Origin: Acherontichlamydia pituitae
Lineage (GTDB): Bacteria > Chlamydiota > Chlamydiia > Chlamydiales > Rhabdochlamydiaceae
Length of the DNA: 64,000 nt
NCBI GenBank assembly: GCA_019634675.1
Contig: JAHCAX010000002.1
Coordinates: forward strand, 62,001-126,000
Direction: 5' to 3'
Part shown: piece by piece, positions 1 through 9,329 of the stretch
How positions within the stretch are numbered: position 1 is the first letter of the stretch
How the letters are laid out: each line of letters starts with the position of its first letter
Program-made: the position numbers and the translations under genes
Notes under the pieces: model-generated
Database searches by the model: none
The model's input: the letters and a program-made list of their open reading frames with translations, nothing else
What the model was told of the DNA's origin: nothing

Positions 1-1
1 C

Positions 2-1456
2 GATTCGGTCTTCAGCCAGCATTATCAAAACTACCGGATCATTTATATCTCAGATGGATCGACGGATGGTTCCGATGCCCTTGTTGAAAATTACATCCAG
101 GTACATGGCCATCAGGATCGGGTATCATTCTATAAAAATCAAAATCGGAAAGGACGGCTCGCCTGCGCTTGCCAAGCAATCTTTTCCTGTAAGAAAAATG
201 AGATTATCATCGAAATAGATGGTCCCGATTGGATAACGAACAATGATGTTTTTTCGAAATTGAACGAGACCTATGCAAATCCTGAAGTGTGGGCTGTCTT
301 CCAAGATCATACGCCTGCTTTTACAACATATTACGCTTCATTGTTCCAAGCGATAAAAAAGGAAGATTTCCTTCATGCGGACAGGTTCTTATCAGCGGAT
401 GACGATCGGCCCTATCTAGCGCCCATCCTTGAAATGGCAGGAGGCCATGCCAAACCGATTCCCGATCTGCTCTACGCATCAGACCAAAGCCAAGCAGATC
501 ATACGGAAGCCGTCGGCGAGAACAAACAAAAGATGCCCCATTACTCTGCATTAAATAAGCTTCCCTTAAATTTTCCAGAAGAGACGCCTTATGGATTGAT
601 CTACCAGCAAATTCAAGACATTTGCCATCCCACTTTGGAAGACTACCGCCTAGTGCACAACTATCTTTTCTACGGAATCCGACCCAATCTAGAACGGATC
701 AGCAGCTTGTATTATTGGGGACAAAGGACGATCCGCATCATCGGCGATGATCCAGGTCAAATCCCCATGTCGGGTGTTGTCCACATCAATTCGAGCGGAG
801 AAGAAAAAGAGAACTGCATCATCCTTTATTCAACCTACAACAGGAACTACCCTCGAGCTCTTGCACGCCTGCTTAATTGCATAGCCCAGTCTGATTTTAA
901 AGGAGATGTCCTCTATCGAATTGGCGGCTGGCCTGATGAAGCAGGAGGATCTCTTCTCCTGTCCCATGTTCCCTATGCTTTCAAGCCCTGTTTTTTTAAA
1001 GAAGCAAGACGTCTTGGATACAAACGGATCCTATGGCTGGACACTGCTGTCATACCTGTGGCTAGTCTGAATGAGATATTTGCAATGATAGAAGACAAAG
1101 GCTATTTTGTGATGGGAAATGCTCATATGGTTGGGCCGTTCATGAATCCTCAGGCTGCTGTCTACTTTGGGCTTACAAAGGAAGACACTTGCAAGATCCC
1201 TTCCTGCTCTTCGGGCCTTTTTGGAGTTGATCTGTCGCATAAGATAGGGCGCGACCTTCTTGAAAACTGGTATCGGGCAGCTCAGGACCCAGATGCTTTT
1301 TTTACAGAGAGGCCCGACCAGAACGCCCTTTCGATCCTTATCTACCAGTCGAACATATCTGATTTCATTGATATCCGCAGAATGCCGCATGCAGAGATCA
1401 ATGAACAAATTCAACCCGATTCCCTCTTTTATCTTGATCGGTTCTTTGTCCATTGA
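2..1456 (+). CDS. Exported GT2-type glycosyltransferase (5' end outside window)
   Basis: The reading frame is open from the first bases, so the start and any signal peptide lie upstream; 484 residues are visible. The visible start matches residue 46 of the downstream paralogue. The GT-A fold nucleotide-sugar region shows ISDGSTDGSD and an acidic EIDGPDW motif, typical of glycosyltransferase family 2. The C-terminal ~220 residues form a second conserved block (STYNRNYPRA, IGGWPDE, RILWLDT) that also resembles a nucleotide-sugar-binding fold but which I cannot assign. It is a tandem paralogue of the next gene, lacking about 27 residues near the domain junction. Donor and acceptor sugars are unknown. 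Confidence 0.7.
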   Translation, partial: DSVFSQHYQNYRIIYISDGSTDGSDALVENYIQVHGHQDRVSFYKNQNRKGRLACACQAIFSCKKNEIIIEIDGPDWITNNDVFSKLNETYANPEVWAVFQDHTPAFTTYYASLFQAIKKEDFLHADRFLSADDDRPYLAPILEMAGGHAKPIPDLLYASDQSQADHTEAVGENKQKMPHYSALNKLPLNFPEETPYGLIYQQIQDICHPTLEDYRLVHNYLFYGIRPNLERISSLYYWGQRTIRIIGDDPGQIPMSGVVHINSSGEEKENCIILYSTYNRNYPRALARLLNCIAQSDFKGDVLYRIGGWPDEAGGSLLLSHVPYAFKPCFFKEARRLGYKRILWLDTAVIPVASLNEIFAMIEDKGYFVMGNAHMVGPFMNPQAAVYFGLTKEDTCKIPSCSSGLFGVDLSHKIGRDLLENWYRAAQDPDAFFTERPDQNALSILIYQSNISDFIDIRRMPHAEINEQIQPDSLFYLDRFFVH

Positions 1457-1566
1457 AGAGACCATTCGATCGACAAAAATAACCCTTGGAATATATTCTA
1501 AAGCCAATTTTTAAAATTGATTCCACTCTCTTCACATACTGGGAGTCGGGCTTTTAAGGAGTGCTG

Positions 1567-3231
1567 ATGGGTACTTTTCTTCTTAAACGATTGTTTTTGC
1601 TCCTTTTCCTCATCTTTCCGTATCTGGCTCATGCCAAAGAAAATCCTTTTGTTATCGTTATTACTGCTCATAACAACAAGAGCTCGTGCCAGCAGAATCT
1701 CGATTCGGTCTTTAATCAAAATTATCACAACTACAGGATCATCTATGTTTCCGATGGATCAACAGATGGTTCTGACGCACTCGTTGAAGAGCATATTCGG
1801 CAAAACCAGCAAGAATATCGGACCACCCATTTTAAAAATCCAACGCAAAAAGGCGAGCTAGCCTGTGCATGCCAAGCCATTTTTTCCTGCAACGACCATG
1901 AGATCATCGTTGAACTTGATGGAAGGGACTGGTTTGCACATGAAGAAGTCCTTTCTACTCTGAATGAGATCTACGCAGATCCCAATGTATGGGTTGTCTA
2001 TCCTAATGATGCAGAGAAGAGCGCAAAACCGATCGGCCATGCAATAAGAGGAATCCAGGTTCCGAATGTTGCCATGCATTTAAGGTCTTTCTATGCCGGA
2101 CTGTTCCAATCGATAAAAAAAGAGGACTTTTTAGTTGATGGGAAATTTTTTCCAATTAGCGATGCAACCCCCTACTTCATTCCTATTCTAGAAATGGCAG
2201 GAGGCCATTCCAAGTCTATTCCTGATCACCTCTATGTCCGAAATGATCGCCATGAAGAGTTTTCCAAAGAGGCAGAGGATGCAGCCAGAAATCGACTCCA
2301 AAGCATGCCCTCCTATTCCCCATTGTCCAATCTTCCTTCATTTCCTCTAATGGAAAATACTCCGCATGGACAGATCTATGGACAGATCAAAGACATTTGC
2401 CATCCCACCTTGGATGACTATAAACTTCTCCACAACTACCTTTTCCACGGACCAAGGTTAAATCTAGACCGCCTAGCCGACATCTATTATGGCCAAAGGA
2501 CGATCAGGATCCTTGGCGATAGTCCAGACCAAATCCCCGTATCGGGCTTGGTCCATGTGAACTCGACCGGAGAAGAAAAAGAGAACTGCATCCTCCTCTT
2601 CAGCACCTATAACCGCAATTATCCCAGAGGAGTAAGGCGTCAGCTCAATTGCATCATCAACTCTGAGTTTAAAGGCGACGTCCTTTACCAGATCGGCGGA
2701 TGGCCCGATGAAGAAGGAAGAGGCCTGGTCCTTTCCCATGTTCCTTATGCCTTCAAGGTTTGTTTCATCAGGCAAGCCCAAAGGCTAGGATACAAGCGGA
2801 TCCTTTGGATGGACAGTTCCATTGTTCCAATAGCAAACTTGAACGAGATCTTTGGAATGATCCAAAAAAAGGGCTATCTCATTATGGGAAATGAGCCGTT
2901 TATCGTAGGGCCCTATACTAACCCGCAAGCTGCCGCCTTTTTTGGCCTGACCCATGCAGAGACCCATCAAATTCCTTCCATTTCCGCTGCGGTTTTCGGT
3001 CTTGACCTTACTCAAAAAGTTGGAAGAGATCTGCTAGATCATTGGTATCGGGCAGCACAGGACCCAGACGCCTTTTTTTCTTCAAGGGCGGACCAGAACG
3101 CATTTTCTCTGCTGCTGCATGTGCATAACATCTCCGATTTTATCCCGATGCGCCGAATGCCTCACACAGAATCTAATCAACCCATCACTCCAGACTCTCT
3201 CTTCTCGCTGGATAGGATTTACATCCACTAA
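1567..3231 (+). CDS. Exported GT2-type glycosyltransferase, tandem paralogue
   Basis: 554 residues. The ATG is chosen because AAGGAG lies 5 nt upstream; an in-frame GTG two codons earlier overlaps that site. Residues 1-22 form a signal peptide (KR, then a Leu/Phe-rich core, then AHA). Residues 25-150 are a family 2 glycosyltransferase domain with VSDGSTDGSD and ELDGRDW. Residues about 330-550 are the second conserved block shared with the preceding gene (STYNRNYPRG, IGGWPDEEG, ILWMDSS). Family 2 enzymes are normally cytosolic or membrane-bound, so a cleavable leader is unusual and suggests action in the periplasm or outside the cell. The two genes lie 110 nt apart and are probably co-transcribed. 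Confidence 0.72.
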   Translation: MGTFLLKRLFLLLFLIFPYLAHAKENPFVIVITAHNNKSSCQQNLDSVFNQNYHNYRIIYVSDGSTDGSDALVEEHIRQNQQEYRTTHFKNPTQKGELACACQAIFSCNDHEIIVELDGRDWFAHEEVLSTLNEIYADPNVWVVYPNDAEKSAKPIGHAIRGIQVPNVAMHLRSFYAGLFQSIKKEDFLVDGKFFPISDATPYFIPILEMAGGHSKSIPDHLYVRNDRHEEFSKEAEDAARNRLQSMPSYSPLSNLPSFPLMENTPHGQIYGQIKDICHPTLDDYKLLHNYLFHGPRLNLDRLADIYYGQRTIRILGDSPDQIPVSGLVHVNSTGEEKENCILLFSTYNRNYPRGVRRQLNCIINSEFKGDVLYQIGGWPDEEGRGLVLSHVPYAFKVCFIRQAQRLGYKRILWMDSSIVPIANLNEIFGMIQKKGYLIMGNEPFIVGPYTNPQAAAFFGLTHAETHQIPSISAAVFGLDLTQKVGRDLLDHWYRAAQDPDAFFSSRADQNAFSLLLHVHNISDFIPMRRMPHTESNQPITPDSLFSLDRIYIH

Positions 3232-3256
3232 GAGACTGTTAAGGAAGCAAACTTTT

Positions 3257-4696
3257 ATGATAAAGACATTCATAGCCGCCATTTTCACTGCCTCGACGGC
3301 ATCCTTATTGTCGCTTAATGAGCTGCCCTATGCACCAGAAAGCCTGATCTATCAGACGCCGAATGCTATTGAATCTTCCGTAGCAGAATTTGACAAGCTT
3401 GCCCAAAGCGCCTTAACAGATTTTGTCACTTTGAGCGCTGAAGGCAATTATGCAGAAGCATATCAAAACTGGTCTGATTTGCAGTTCAGTTATGTCTCAT
3501 TTGACCTGCTGTTAGATAAAACAGCCGATCTTTCGTCGATCAACGAAGTGAAAACATCTACTCCTGCTCAGCAATCGATCTTGAAAAACAGGTTTAAAAC
3601 TCTGCTTGCAAGCCATCCTGGGCTCCTCGATGCATTGATCAGCAATGCCCATGCTGCTGCAAAGCTTACGCCCCAACAACGCTTTTTAACAGAGAACATC
3701 CTCAAAAATTACCAACACCCTTCCTCTGAAAAAACGGCAAAAATCTCATCAGCACTGCAAACACTTTCCGATACGGAAAAACAGTCCTTTGCCTATGCTC
3801 CAGGGACTGCCCTCCCTGTCGATGCAAAAAAGTTATCTCAGCTCAATGTGCTGACGGCCAATATCCTTTGTTTTCCGGGAATCCTTCCCTATATGTACGG
3901 AGGGACCTCTCCATGGAAAGATCGGATCTCCCAGATCGTCGACACCATTTTGTCTGCCAAAGCGGAAATTGTCTTTCTGCAGGAAGTATGGGACCCGGAA
4001 GCGATGAGGGCTTTGATCAAACTTTTACAAAACGACTATGCGCATTTTTTCTATAATGCCGGAGATCCTTCAGGGACCATCGATCCTGAAAAAATGGGCT
4101 ATAACAGCGGTCTATTTATTGCGAGCAAACTTCTCCTGCAGTCCGTATCTTTTGAACGGTTCGTACGGAGCCTTCCCAAAAAATCCAACCGGGGGGCATT
4201 TTTTGCCATTTGCGAAGCGGGAAAACAGCGCGTTGCTTTTATCAACACCCATCTTCAGCATGGGAACTTGCCGGAATTCCGCGAGGTGCGCAAAGAGCAG
4301 CTGTATTGCTGCCATCGCCTACTCATGCAAGCAAGACCAAATAGCGATTGGGGATTCCTTGCAGGAGACCTCAATATCAATGCCCTTGATTCCAATTTTC
4401 AAGAAAGCGGCATTTCTGAACTCTTTGAGATCCCTTATGCTATCGACCGCTTTGAAAAGAAAATGGAAAAAGCCACATGCACAGATTACTTCAATGACCT
4501 TGTCATGACCCCTTTCGATCGCCGCAAGCAAGTTGTGCCCACTTTTGAACTCCTTGATTATTGCATCGCTCCAAAAGGATTTTCTATGCCTGCAAAACCT
4601 GTCCAAAAGCTGATCAAGCTCTTTTCCGTAGATGCCCCAGCGAAGGCCCTTTCCGATCACAACGCCCTTCTCACAACATGGACGCTATCTCCCTAA
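3257..4696 (+). CDS. Exported endonuclease/exonuclease/phosphatase-fold protein
   Basis: 479 residues. Starts at the ATG followed by a signal-peptide-like stretch (IKTFIAAIFTASTASLLSL). Residues ~20-190 are helical and unassigned. Residues ~200-479 carry the DNase I/sphingomyelinase-fold signature in order: LTANIL (metal/phosphate Asn), FLQEVW (metal Glu), INTHLQHG (catalytic His region), LAGDLNIN (Asp/Asn) and SDHN (Asp-His). All expected catalytic residues are present. Family members are secreted nucleases, sphingomyelinases or inositol phosphatases; the sequence does not tell which. It lies 25 nt after the glycosyltransferase pair and reads the same way. A secreted phospholipid phosphodiesterase acting on host membranes is possible but inferred. 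Confidence 0.75.
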   Translation: MIKTFIAAIFTASTASLLSLNELPYAPESLIYQTPNAIESSVAEFDKLAQSALTDFVTLSAEGNYAEAYQNWSDLQFSYVSFDLLLDKTADLSSINEVKTSTPAQQSILKNRFKTLLASHPGLLDALISNAHAAAKLTPQQRFLTENILKNYQHPSSEKTAKISSALQTLSDTEKQSFAYAPGTALPVDAKKLSQLNVLTANILCFPGILPYMYGGTSPWKDRISQIVDTILSAKAEIVFLQEVWDPEAMRALIKLLQNDYAHFFYNAGDPSGTIDPEKMGYNSGLFIASKLLLQSVSFERFVRSLPKKSNRGAFFAICEAGKQRVAFINTHLQHGNLPEFREVRKEQLYCCHRLLMQARPNSDWGFLAGDLNINALDSNFQESGISELFEIPYAIDRFEKKMEKATCTDYFNDLVMTPFDRRKQVVPTFELLDYCIAPKGFSMPAKPVQKLIKLFSVDAPAKALSDHNALLTTWTLSP

Positions 4697-4822
4697 GAGA
4701 CGTTCTCTGAATTAGAACAGTTTGCTTTTCGCGCTGAGGAAATCACATTTTTAAAATCACCGTAGCGCAAAATATCCGGGTTATTTATATAACGATAATG
4801 GACAACCTTGAAGTGTAAACGA

Positions 4823-7414
4823 ATGATTTTGCTCTCTTGTTTAGTTCTATCAGTCGCCCACTCTACCCTCTCAGCATCTCCGGCCATTTCATCGAATGAG
4901 CAACTAGCTGTTTCAAATACCAAGGCAGCCAACGAAACGATTGAACCTATTTTCAATTCCCTCATTGATTCAAGCCTCTATTTAGGAGCAGGCGCGCTGT
5001 TCAGTTCGGCGACAATCCTTTCTGGAATCGGCTGGGGTGCATTTTATCTCACGCCATGGTCATCAACGATTGCTAATGAATGTCTGATTTCAAGCCAAGT
5101 CTTTGGACTCGGAGCGCTGCATGCTTTAGGACAAGGCTTCAAGTTATCGCCTCTTTTGTCTAATTTTTTTAAACAGCTCCCCTCTTCGTACTCTTCATGG
5201 GACCTCAACAATAAGCTGCTCTCCGAAATTCCTGCTGCGGCAAACAAAGATAAAGAACTCATCCAATTCCTGCAGAGGCGCTGGCTAGCCAAGATCACTG
5301 GCACCTATCCTTTTCTTGTGGACTGGATGTGCCCTTCTTTTGGCATTTCGTATCAAGTCCACCGAGAAACCACCAATTCCTATACAAGGGACCCAGCCAA
5401 CAAATTTTCCGACACCTATAGAAACCGGCTCGAAGCTTGGAGGCAACTCCTTCCCCATCCAGAATCGTATCCGCTCGTTCTGACCCGCCCGGCAAGCATT
5501 CAGGAGTACCTTCCATCCTCGATTGTCATTCCAGGAGGAGAGGCGGTAGAGTCCTCCGCCGCTAAAATTGCTCAGGGCGCCAATCCTTCTAACCCTCTAT
5601 TAATTGTCGATCTGACATCTGTCCTTCCTGATCAATCGACCGATCCGAACCAGTGGCTGGAAAGCTGGCTATCTTACGAAAAAGATTTTCTTGCATGCTG
5701 CAGTGAGAAAAAGATCGATCTTAGCCAAGTCCTATGCGTCCATCGGGTCATGAATGGAGACATTGCCGGCATGCGGATCCTTCCTCTTTCCTCCATTCCT
5801 GCAGAACATACGGAAAAATTGTTCCAGTCTTTAATGGAATGGATCGGCAAATTCGGGCTGTCGGCAACGCGGGTTGAACTAGACCGGCTGCACCTTCCTT
5901 CCGATCCAGCTCTTGCAGAAATGAGCGAACACGTTTTTATTCCTGAAAATATTCCTGTTCCTTCAAAGAAGCAATGGGTTTCGCTTATCGACTCTGTTGA
6001 TCTCAAATGGAAGTCCTCCCACCCGCAAAAGACCCAAATGCTCAAAGGAACGATCAAAGCCATCAAAGATCTTTGCTTGGCAGTCCCTCAGAGCAAATGG
6101 GAGGAGATCGCCAAATCGCCGACACGCTCATGCATCGTCAACCTTTGCTATAGGAAGATCAAGGAGAACCTTGACCTGCTTCTTAAAGAAGCTGATCAGA
6201 TCTCGTTCCATGAGGTAGCGACCCATCTGGAACAGCTCCATTACGACCTTTCATCCCTGCTTGAAATCTTCGCTCCTTTTTCAAAACATGATTTTTGCGA
6301 GGCCTACAAGAATCATCTCACCAGTATTCCGAAAGACCTGCAGCCGCTGACAGGATATGCGATCCATGCCTCTGCGATGGCAAGCCTTGGGGGGATCTTT
6401 AAAGCTGTTCAAAAAATGGCGGGAAGGCCAATTAGGATCCTCTTTGGAGAAAACACCTATTTTGAATGCATTCGGGCGGTCGAGCTCGTCACGAAGGCCA
6501 CACAGATCCCAGATGCCTCAGAGCAAGATTGGAATGAGGTCGACCTTATCATGGCCCAATTCAGTCCGACTGTGAAAAGGATCAATTCCAAAGTCACCGA
6601 ATACCAAGTTACCGAATACCATGCGGAAAAGGTTGCTGACTATCTCCATACTGCATTGAAAGGGAGGGAAGGGAGGCCTTTATGCTTGGCTTTGGACTGC
6701 ACGCTGGACTACAGCAATTCGCCGAGGGTTGAAAAGCTCCTTTCTGAATTCAGGAACGAGATCGAGAGGGGCGATCTGAATATTCTATGCTATCGGAGCG
6801 GTCTGAAGTTCGATCTGTTCGGGATGGACAACTACTGCGGAGCTCCCTTCACGATGACGCATAGCGCAGATGGGAAATGGGGATGTTTTGACAGCCTATT
6901 GACCGATCCGGCCCTTCAAACAGACCACTTAAGCATGAACTGGTTCTGCCTGGCCTACAAAAGCTTATCTGGCTATATCGAATGGTACAGGAAACAGATC
7001 TTCGATAATACGCGCGAGGTCTTAAACAGAATCCCTCAAAGGCTTTATAACACAAGCAACGCCTATTACCGCGTCATCCCGATCGATCAAGATGCCGATG
7101 CGACATTTCTCGACATTAAGATCTTTGGAACCTTCCACGCATTCCGTGCCGACCTCCTTGTCGGAGTCCACACCACATTACGGTGCATGGAGGCGGGCTT
7201 CCCCCTCCTATTCCGTCCAGGGATCGGATTTCATCATCCTAACCTTGCAGTGCTGTTTGGAAAAGAGTGCTCTACCGTTCGATTGACAATCGGCATTGAT
7301 CCAGCCCAAATCGATGTCATCGTGCGCTGTTTGGAACTGGTGGATGCCTGCAACGGCCATTCTGACAGAATGCTGGGTGCAAAAGAGCTGTACCCATTTC
7401 CGCTGCCGTTATAA
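4823..7414 (+). CDS. Large exported protein of unknown function
   Basis: 863 residues from the ATG; a TTG five codons upstream is also in frame and neither has a clear Shine-Dalgarno site. Residues 1-18 look like a signal peptide (ILLSCLVLSVAHSTLSA). A glycine/alanine-rich hydrophobic stretch follows at about residues 50-75, possibly membrane-associated. The rest is a long globular protein with repeated LTR..SI and LL..DLT patterns and a C-terminal block containing RADLLVGVHTT and PLLFRPGIGFHHP. I recognise no family. It lies downstream of the exported phosphoesterase and converges on the histidine phosphatase, with only 2 nt between the two stops. Confidence 0.6.
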   Translation: MILLSCLVLSVAHSTLSASPAISSNEQLAVSNTKAANETIEPIFNSLIDSSLYLGAGALFSSATILSGIGWGAFYLTPWSSTIANECLISSQVFGLGALHALGQGFKLSPLLSNFFKQLPSSYSSWDLNNKLLSEIPAAANKDKELIQFLQRRWLAKITGTYPFLVDWMCPSFGISYQVHRETTNSYTRDPANKFSDTYRNRLEAWRQLLPHPESYPLVLTRPASIQEYLPSSIVIPGGEAVESSAAKIAQGANPSNPLLIVDLTSVLPDQSTDPNQWLESWLSYEKDFLACCSEKKIDLSQVLCVHRVMNGDIAGMRILPLSSIPAEHTEKLFQSLMEWIGKFGLSATRVELDRLHLPSDPALAEMSEHVFIPENIPVPSKKQWVSLIDSVDLKWKSSHPQKTQMLKGTIKAIKDLCLAVPQSKWEEIAKSPTRSCIVNLCYRKIKENLDLLLKEADQISFHEVATHLEQLHYDLSSLLEIFAPFSKHDFCEAYKNHLTSIPKDLQPLTGYAIHASAMASLGGIFKAVQKMAGRPIRILFGENTYFECIRAVELVTKATQIPDASEQDWNEVDLIMAQFSPTVKRINSKVTEYQVTEYHAEKVADYLHTALKGREGRPLCLALDCTLDYSNSPRVEKLLSEFRNEIERGDLNILCYRSGLKFDLFGMDNYCGAPFTMTHSADGKWGCFDSLLTDPALQTDHLSMNWFCLAYKSLSGYIEWYRKQIFDNTREVLNRIPQRLYNTSNAYYRVIPIDQDADATFLDIKIFGTFHAFRADLLVGVHTTLRCMEAGFPLLFRPGIGFHHPNLAVLFGKECSTVRLTIGIDPAQIDVIVRCLELVDACNGHSDRMLGAKELYPFPLPL

Positions 7415-7416
7415 TC

Positions 7417-8154
7417 CTACAGATTTTCCTCTACGACGTTGACAAATTGAAGTCCTTTGTCCGAAGAATACGTGAACTCTGCAATGCCGCAGTTTGCCGG
7501 ATAGGGCATTTTCTCTTCCGATCCTCGGCAATCCGCAATGAGAGTTTTAAGGACCCTGCCATGTCCAACAATGATCACGGTTTCACCCGGATGCTCTTCT
7601 GCAATCTGCGTTAGTTCGCTTAAAGAACGTTTTAAAAGGGCATTATAGCTTTCAGCGCCTTCAAAAACAGGCAGGTAGTCCCATCGGACCTTCCGATCCG
7701 GATAATGATCTTTGACCTGATCTTCCATTGCGCCGTACTGATCCGCCATCTCTTTGACCAACTGTCCATCCGCAGCTCCCCAATTGATCTCCCGCAGTCC
7801 GGTGCGCAGCTCAACGTTCAATCCCAATTCATTCCCGATCGGCGCAGCGGTTTCTTGCGCTCTAATGAGATCGGAGGCATAGATCGCTGTTATCTTCCCT
7901 AAACGAGCGCTCTTTTGAAGCTGAGAGACCCTTTTGGCGCATTCCAACGCTTGGATCTTCCCTTTTTCCGTTAAAGAACCATTGGTCCCGCTTCCCGTAT
8001 AAATGTACGTTGCAGGGTTAGGATCGTTACCCGGAACTTCTCCGTGCCGGATGTAGAGAAATCGGGTCATTGCTTCATTTTCCTCAGTGGCAACCGGCGA
8101 TGGCAGGCTGCATAACGAGGAGAAAAAACATAAAATAACGCTTAAAAAGTACAC
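7417..8154 (-). CDS. Exported histidine phosphatase (phosphoglycerate-mutase-like)
   Basis: 245 residues. The GTG start is supported by GGAGGG 8 nt upstream. Residues 1-22 are a signal peptide (FLSVILCFFSSLCSLPSP). The histidine phosphatase core follows: LYIRHGE (phospho-accepting His), SDLIRAQET (Arg of the phosphate pocket), EINWGAADG and VIIVGHGRVLKTL (second catalytic His). These four blocks define branch 1 of the superfamily; the substrate is unknown. A second exported member lies at 52475-53191. The purine nucleoside phosphorylase gene is 93 nt upstream on the same strand, so the two may be co-transcribed and could act together on extracytoplasmic nucleotides or sugar phosphates (inference). 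Confidence 0.8.
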   Translation of the reverse strand: MYFLSVILCFFSSLCSLPSPVATEENEAMTRFLYIRHGEVPGNDPNPATYIYTGSGTNGSLTEKGKIQALECAKRVSQLQKSARLGKITAIYASDLIRAQETAAPIGNELGLNVELRTGLREINWGAADGQLVKEMADQYGAMEDQVKDHYPDRKVRWDYLPVFEGAESYNALLKRSLSELTQIAEEHPGETVIIVGHGRVLKTLIADCRGSEEKMPYPANCGIAEFTYSSDKGLQFVNVVEENL

Positions 8155-8247
8155 GGCAATAGCCCTCCATTAATTATATAGAGGCGCCATTATACCCTAT
8201 GGATCCTTTGAACGCCAAAAGCAAACACGTCGAGTAAAATTTTTACT

Positions 8248-9165
8248 TCACATATGTTGGATCAATTCAGAGACCAGGAATGACACGACCGGCTCCGTTT
8301 CATGGGCTATCCGAATAATCTCTTCAACACTAACTTCCTCTAGATTCTCGACATTGCCGCAATCCGTAACAATAGAAATTCCTACAACCCTCATGCCCAT
8401 ATGCTTAGCTACGATATTCTCAGGCACCGTCGACATGCCGACAGCATCTGCGCCCAGAACATAGAGCATCCGGTATTCCGCCTTCGTTTCAAAGCATGGT
8501 CCTTTCAGGGCGGAGTAAACACCTTTTTTAACAGGGATGTTGTGCTCTCTGGCAATCTCTTCCAAACGGGCGATGTACTCCCGATCATAGGGTTCCGACA
8601 TATCGGGCCAGCGAGGTCCAATGTTCGGGTCATTAGGGCCGATCAGCGGATTGTCGCCCAAAAGATTGATCTGGTCCTGGATGATCATGATATCGCCAGG
8701 AGAGTAGGTGGGGTTGGTCCCGCCTGAGGCATTGGTCAGCACAAGGCTGCCCGCTCCCAGAGCTTTCATCACCCGGATGGGAAAAGTGACCTGATGCATC
8801 GAGTAGCCTTCATAAAGGTGGAGCCTCCCTTTCATAGCAACAATAGGCCGTCCGTGAAATGTCCCGAGAAGCAACTTCCCATCATGATAACCATCAAGCG
8901 TCGATGTATAAAAACCAGGAATGTCTTGAAAAGGGATCTCCGTTTCCACTTCAATCTGTTCCGCAAAATTTCCCAATCCGGTCCCAAGGACAATAGCGAC
9001 TTCCGGTTTGAGAGAAGTTTGCTCTCGGATGTATGTTATAGCTGAATCGATCGCATCGGAAAGGGCGAGGCGCTTGCAGCATGCGTGCTCCATCCCATGA
9101 ACCGACGAGATGCTGCAATAGCTGATGGAAAGAAGAGTCAGTAACAAATAACGGGCCATGTTCAT
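8248..9165 (-). CDS. Purine nucleoside phosphorylase with N-terminal signal peptide
   Basis: 305 residues. The ATG has AGGAGG 5 nt upstream. Residues 1-25 look like a signal peptide (ARYLLLTLLSISYCSISSVHG). Residues ~40-305 are a trimeric (PNP/MTAP family) phosphorylase: VLGTGLG (phosphate loop), GRLHLYEG, LTNASGG, GDIMIIQDQINL, GPCFETKAEYR and GADAVGMSTVPE (Met and neighbours contact the nucleoside). The reaction is phosphorolysis of purine nucleosides to base plus (deoxy)ribose-1-phosphate. Bacterial family members are normally cytosolic, so the leader is unusual. It lies upstream of the exported histidine phosphatase and divergent from the Mut7-C/CapA gene. Confidence 0.88.
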   Translation of the reverse strand: MNMARYLLLTLLSISYCSISSVHGMEHACCKRLALSDAIDSAITYIREQTSLKPEVAIVLGTGLGNFAEQIEVETEIPFQDIPGFYTSTLDGYHDGKLLLGTFHGRPIVAMKGRLHLYEGYSMHQVTFPIRVMKALGAGSLVLTNASGGTNPTYSPGDIMIIQDQINLLGDNPLIGPNDPNIGPRWPDMSEPYDREYIARLEEIAREHNIPVKKGVYSALKGPCFETKAEYRMLYVLGADAVGMSTVPENIVAKHMGMRVVGISIVTDCGNVENLEEVSVEEIIRIAHETEPVVSFLVSELIQHM

Positions 9166-9329
9166 TTTTTCCTCCTGGTTGCTGGAAGGAGGTAGTTTTA
9201 AAGCAAGGTTTCTGATTTGTCCAGCCTATTGTCAGAACACATAGACAAAATGTGGATAAATCCCTTAATTATTCAAACCAGAATGCAAAGACATTGATCT
9301 GATCGCTATGTCCTAAAAAGGAGGCAATA

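Noticed and set aside
2..3231. Tandem glycosyltransferases as an assembly duplication
   Set aside because: The copies differ throughout, including a 27-residue length difference, so this is a real old duplication.
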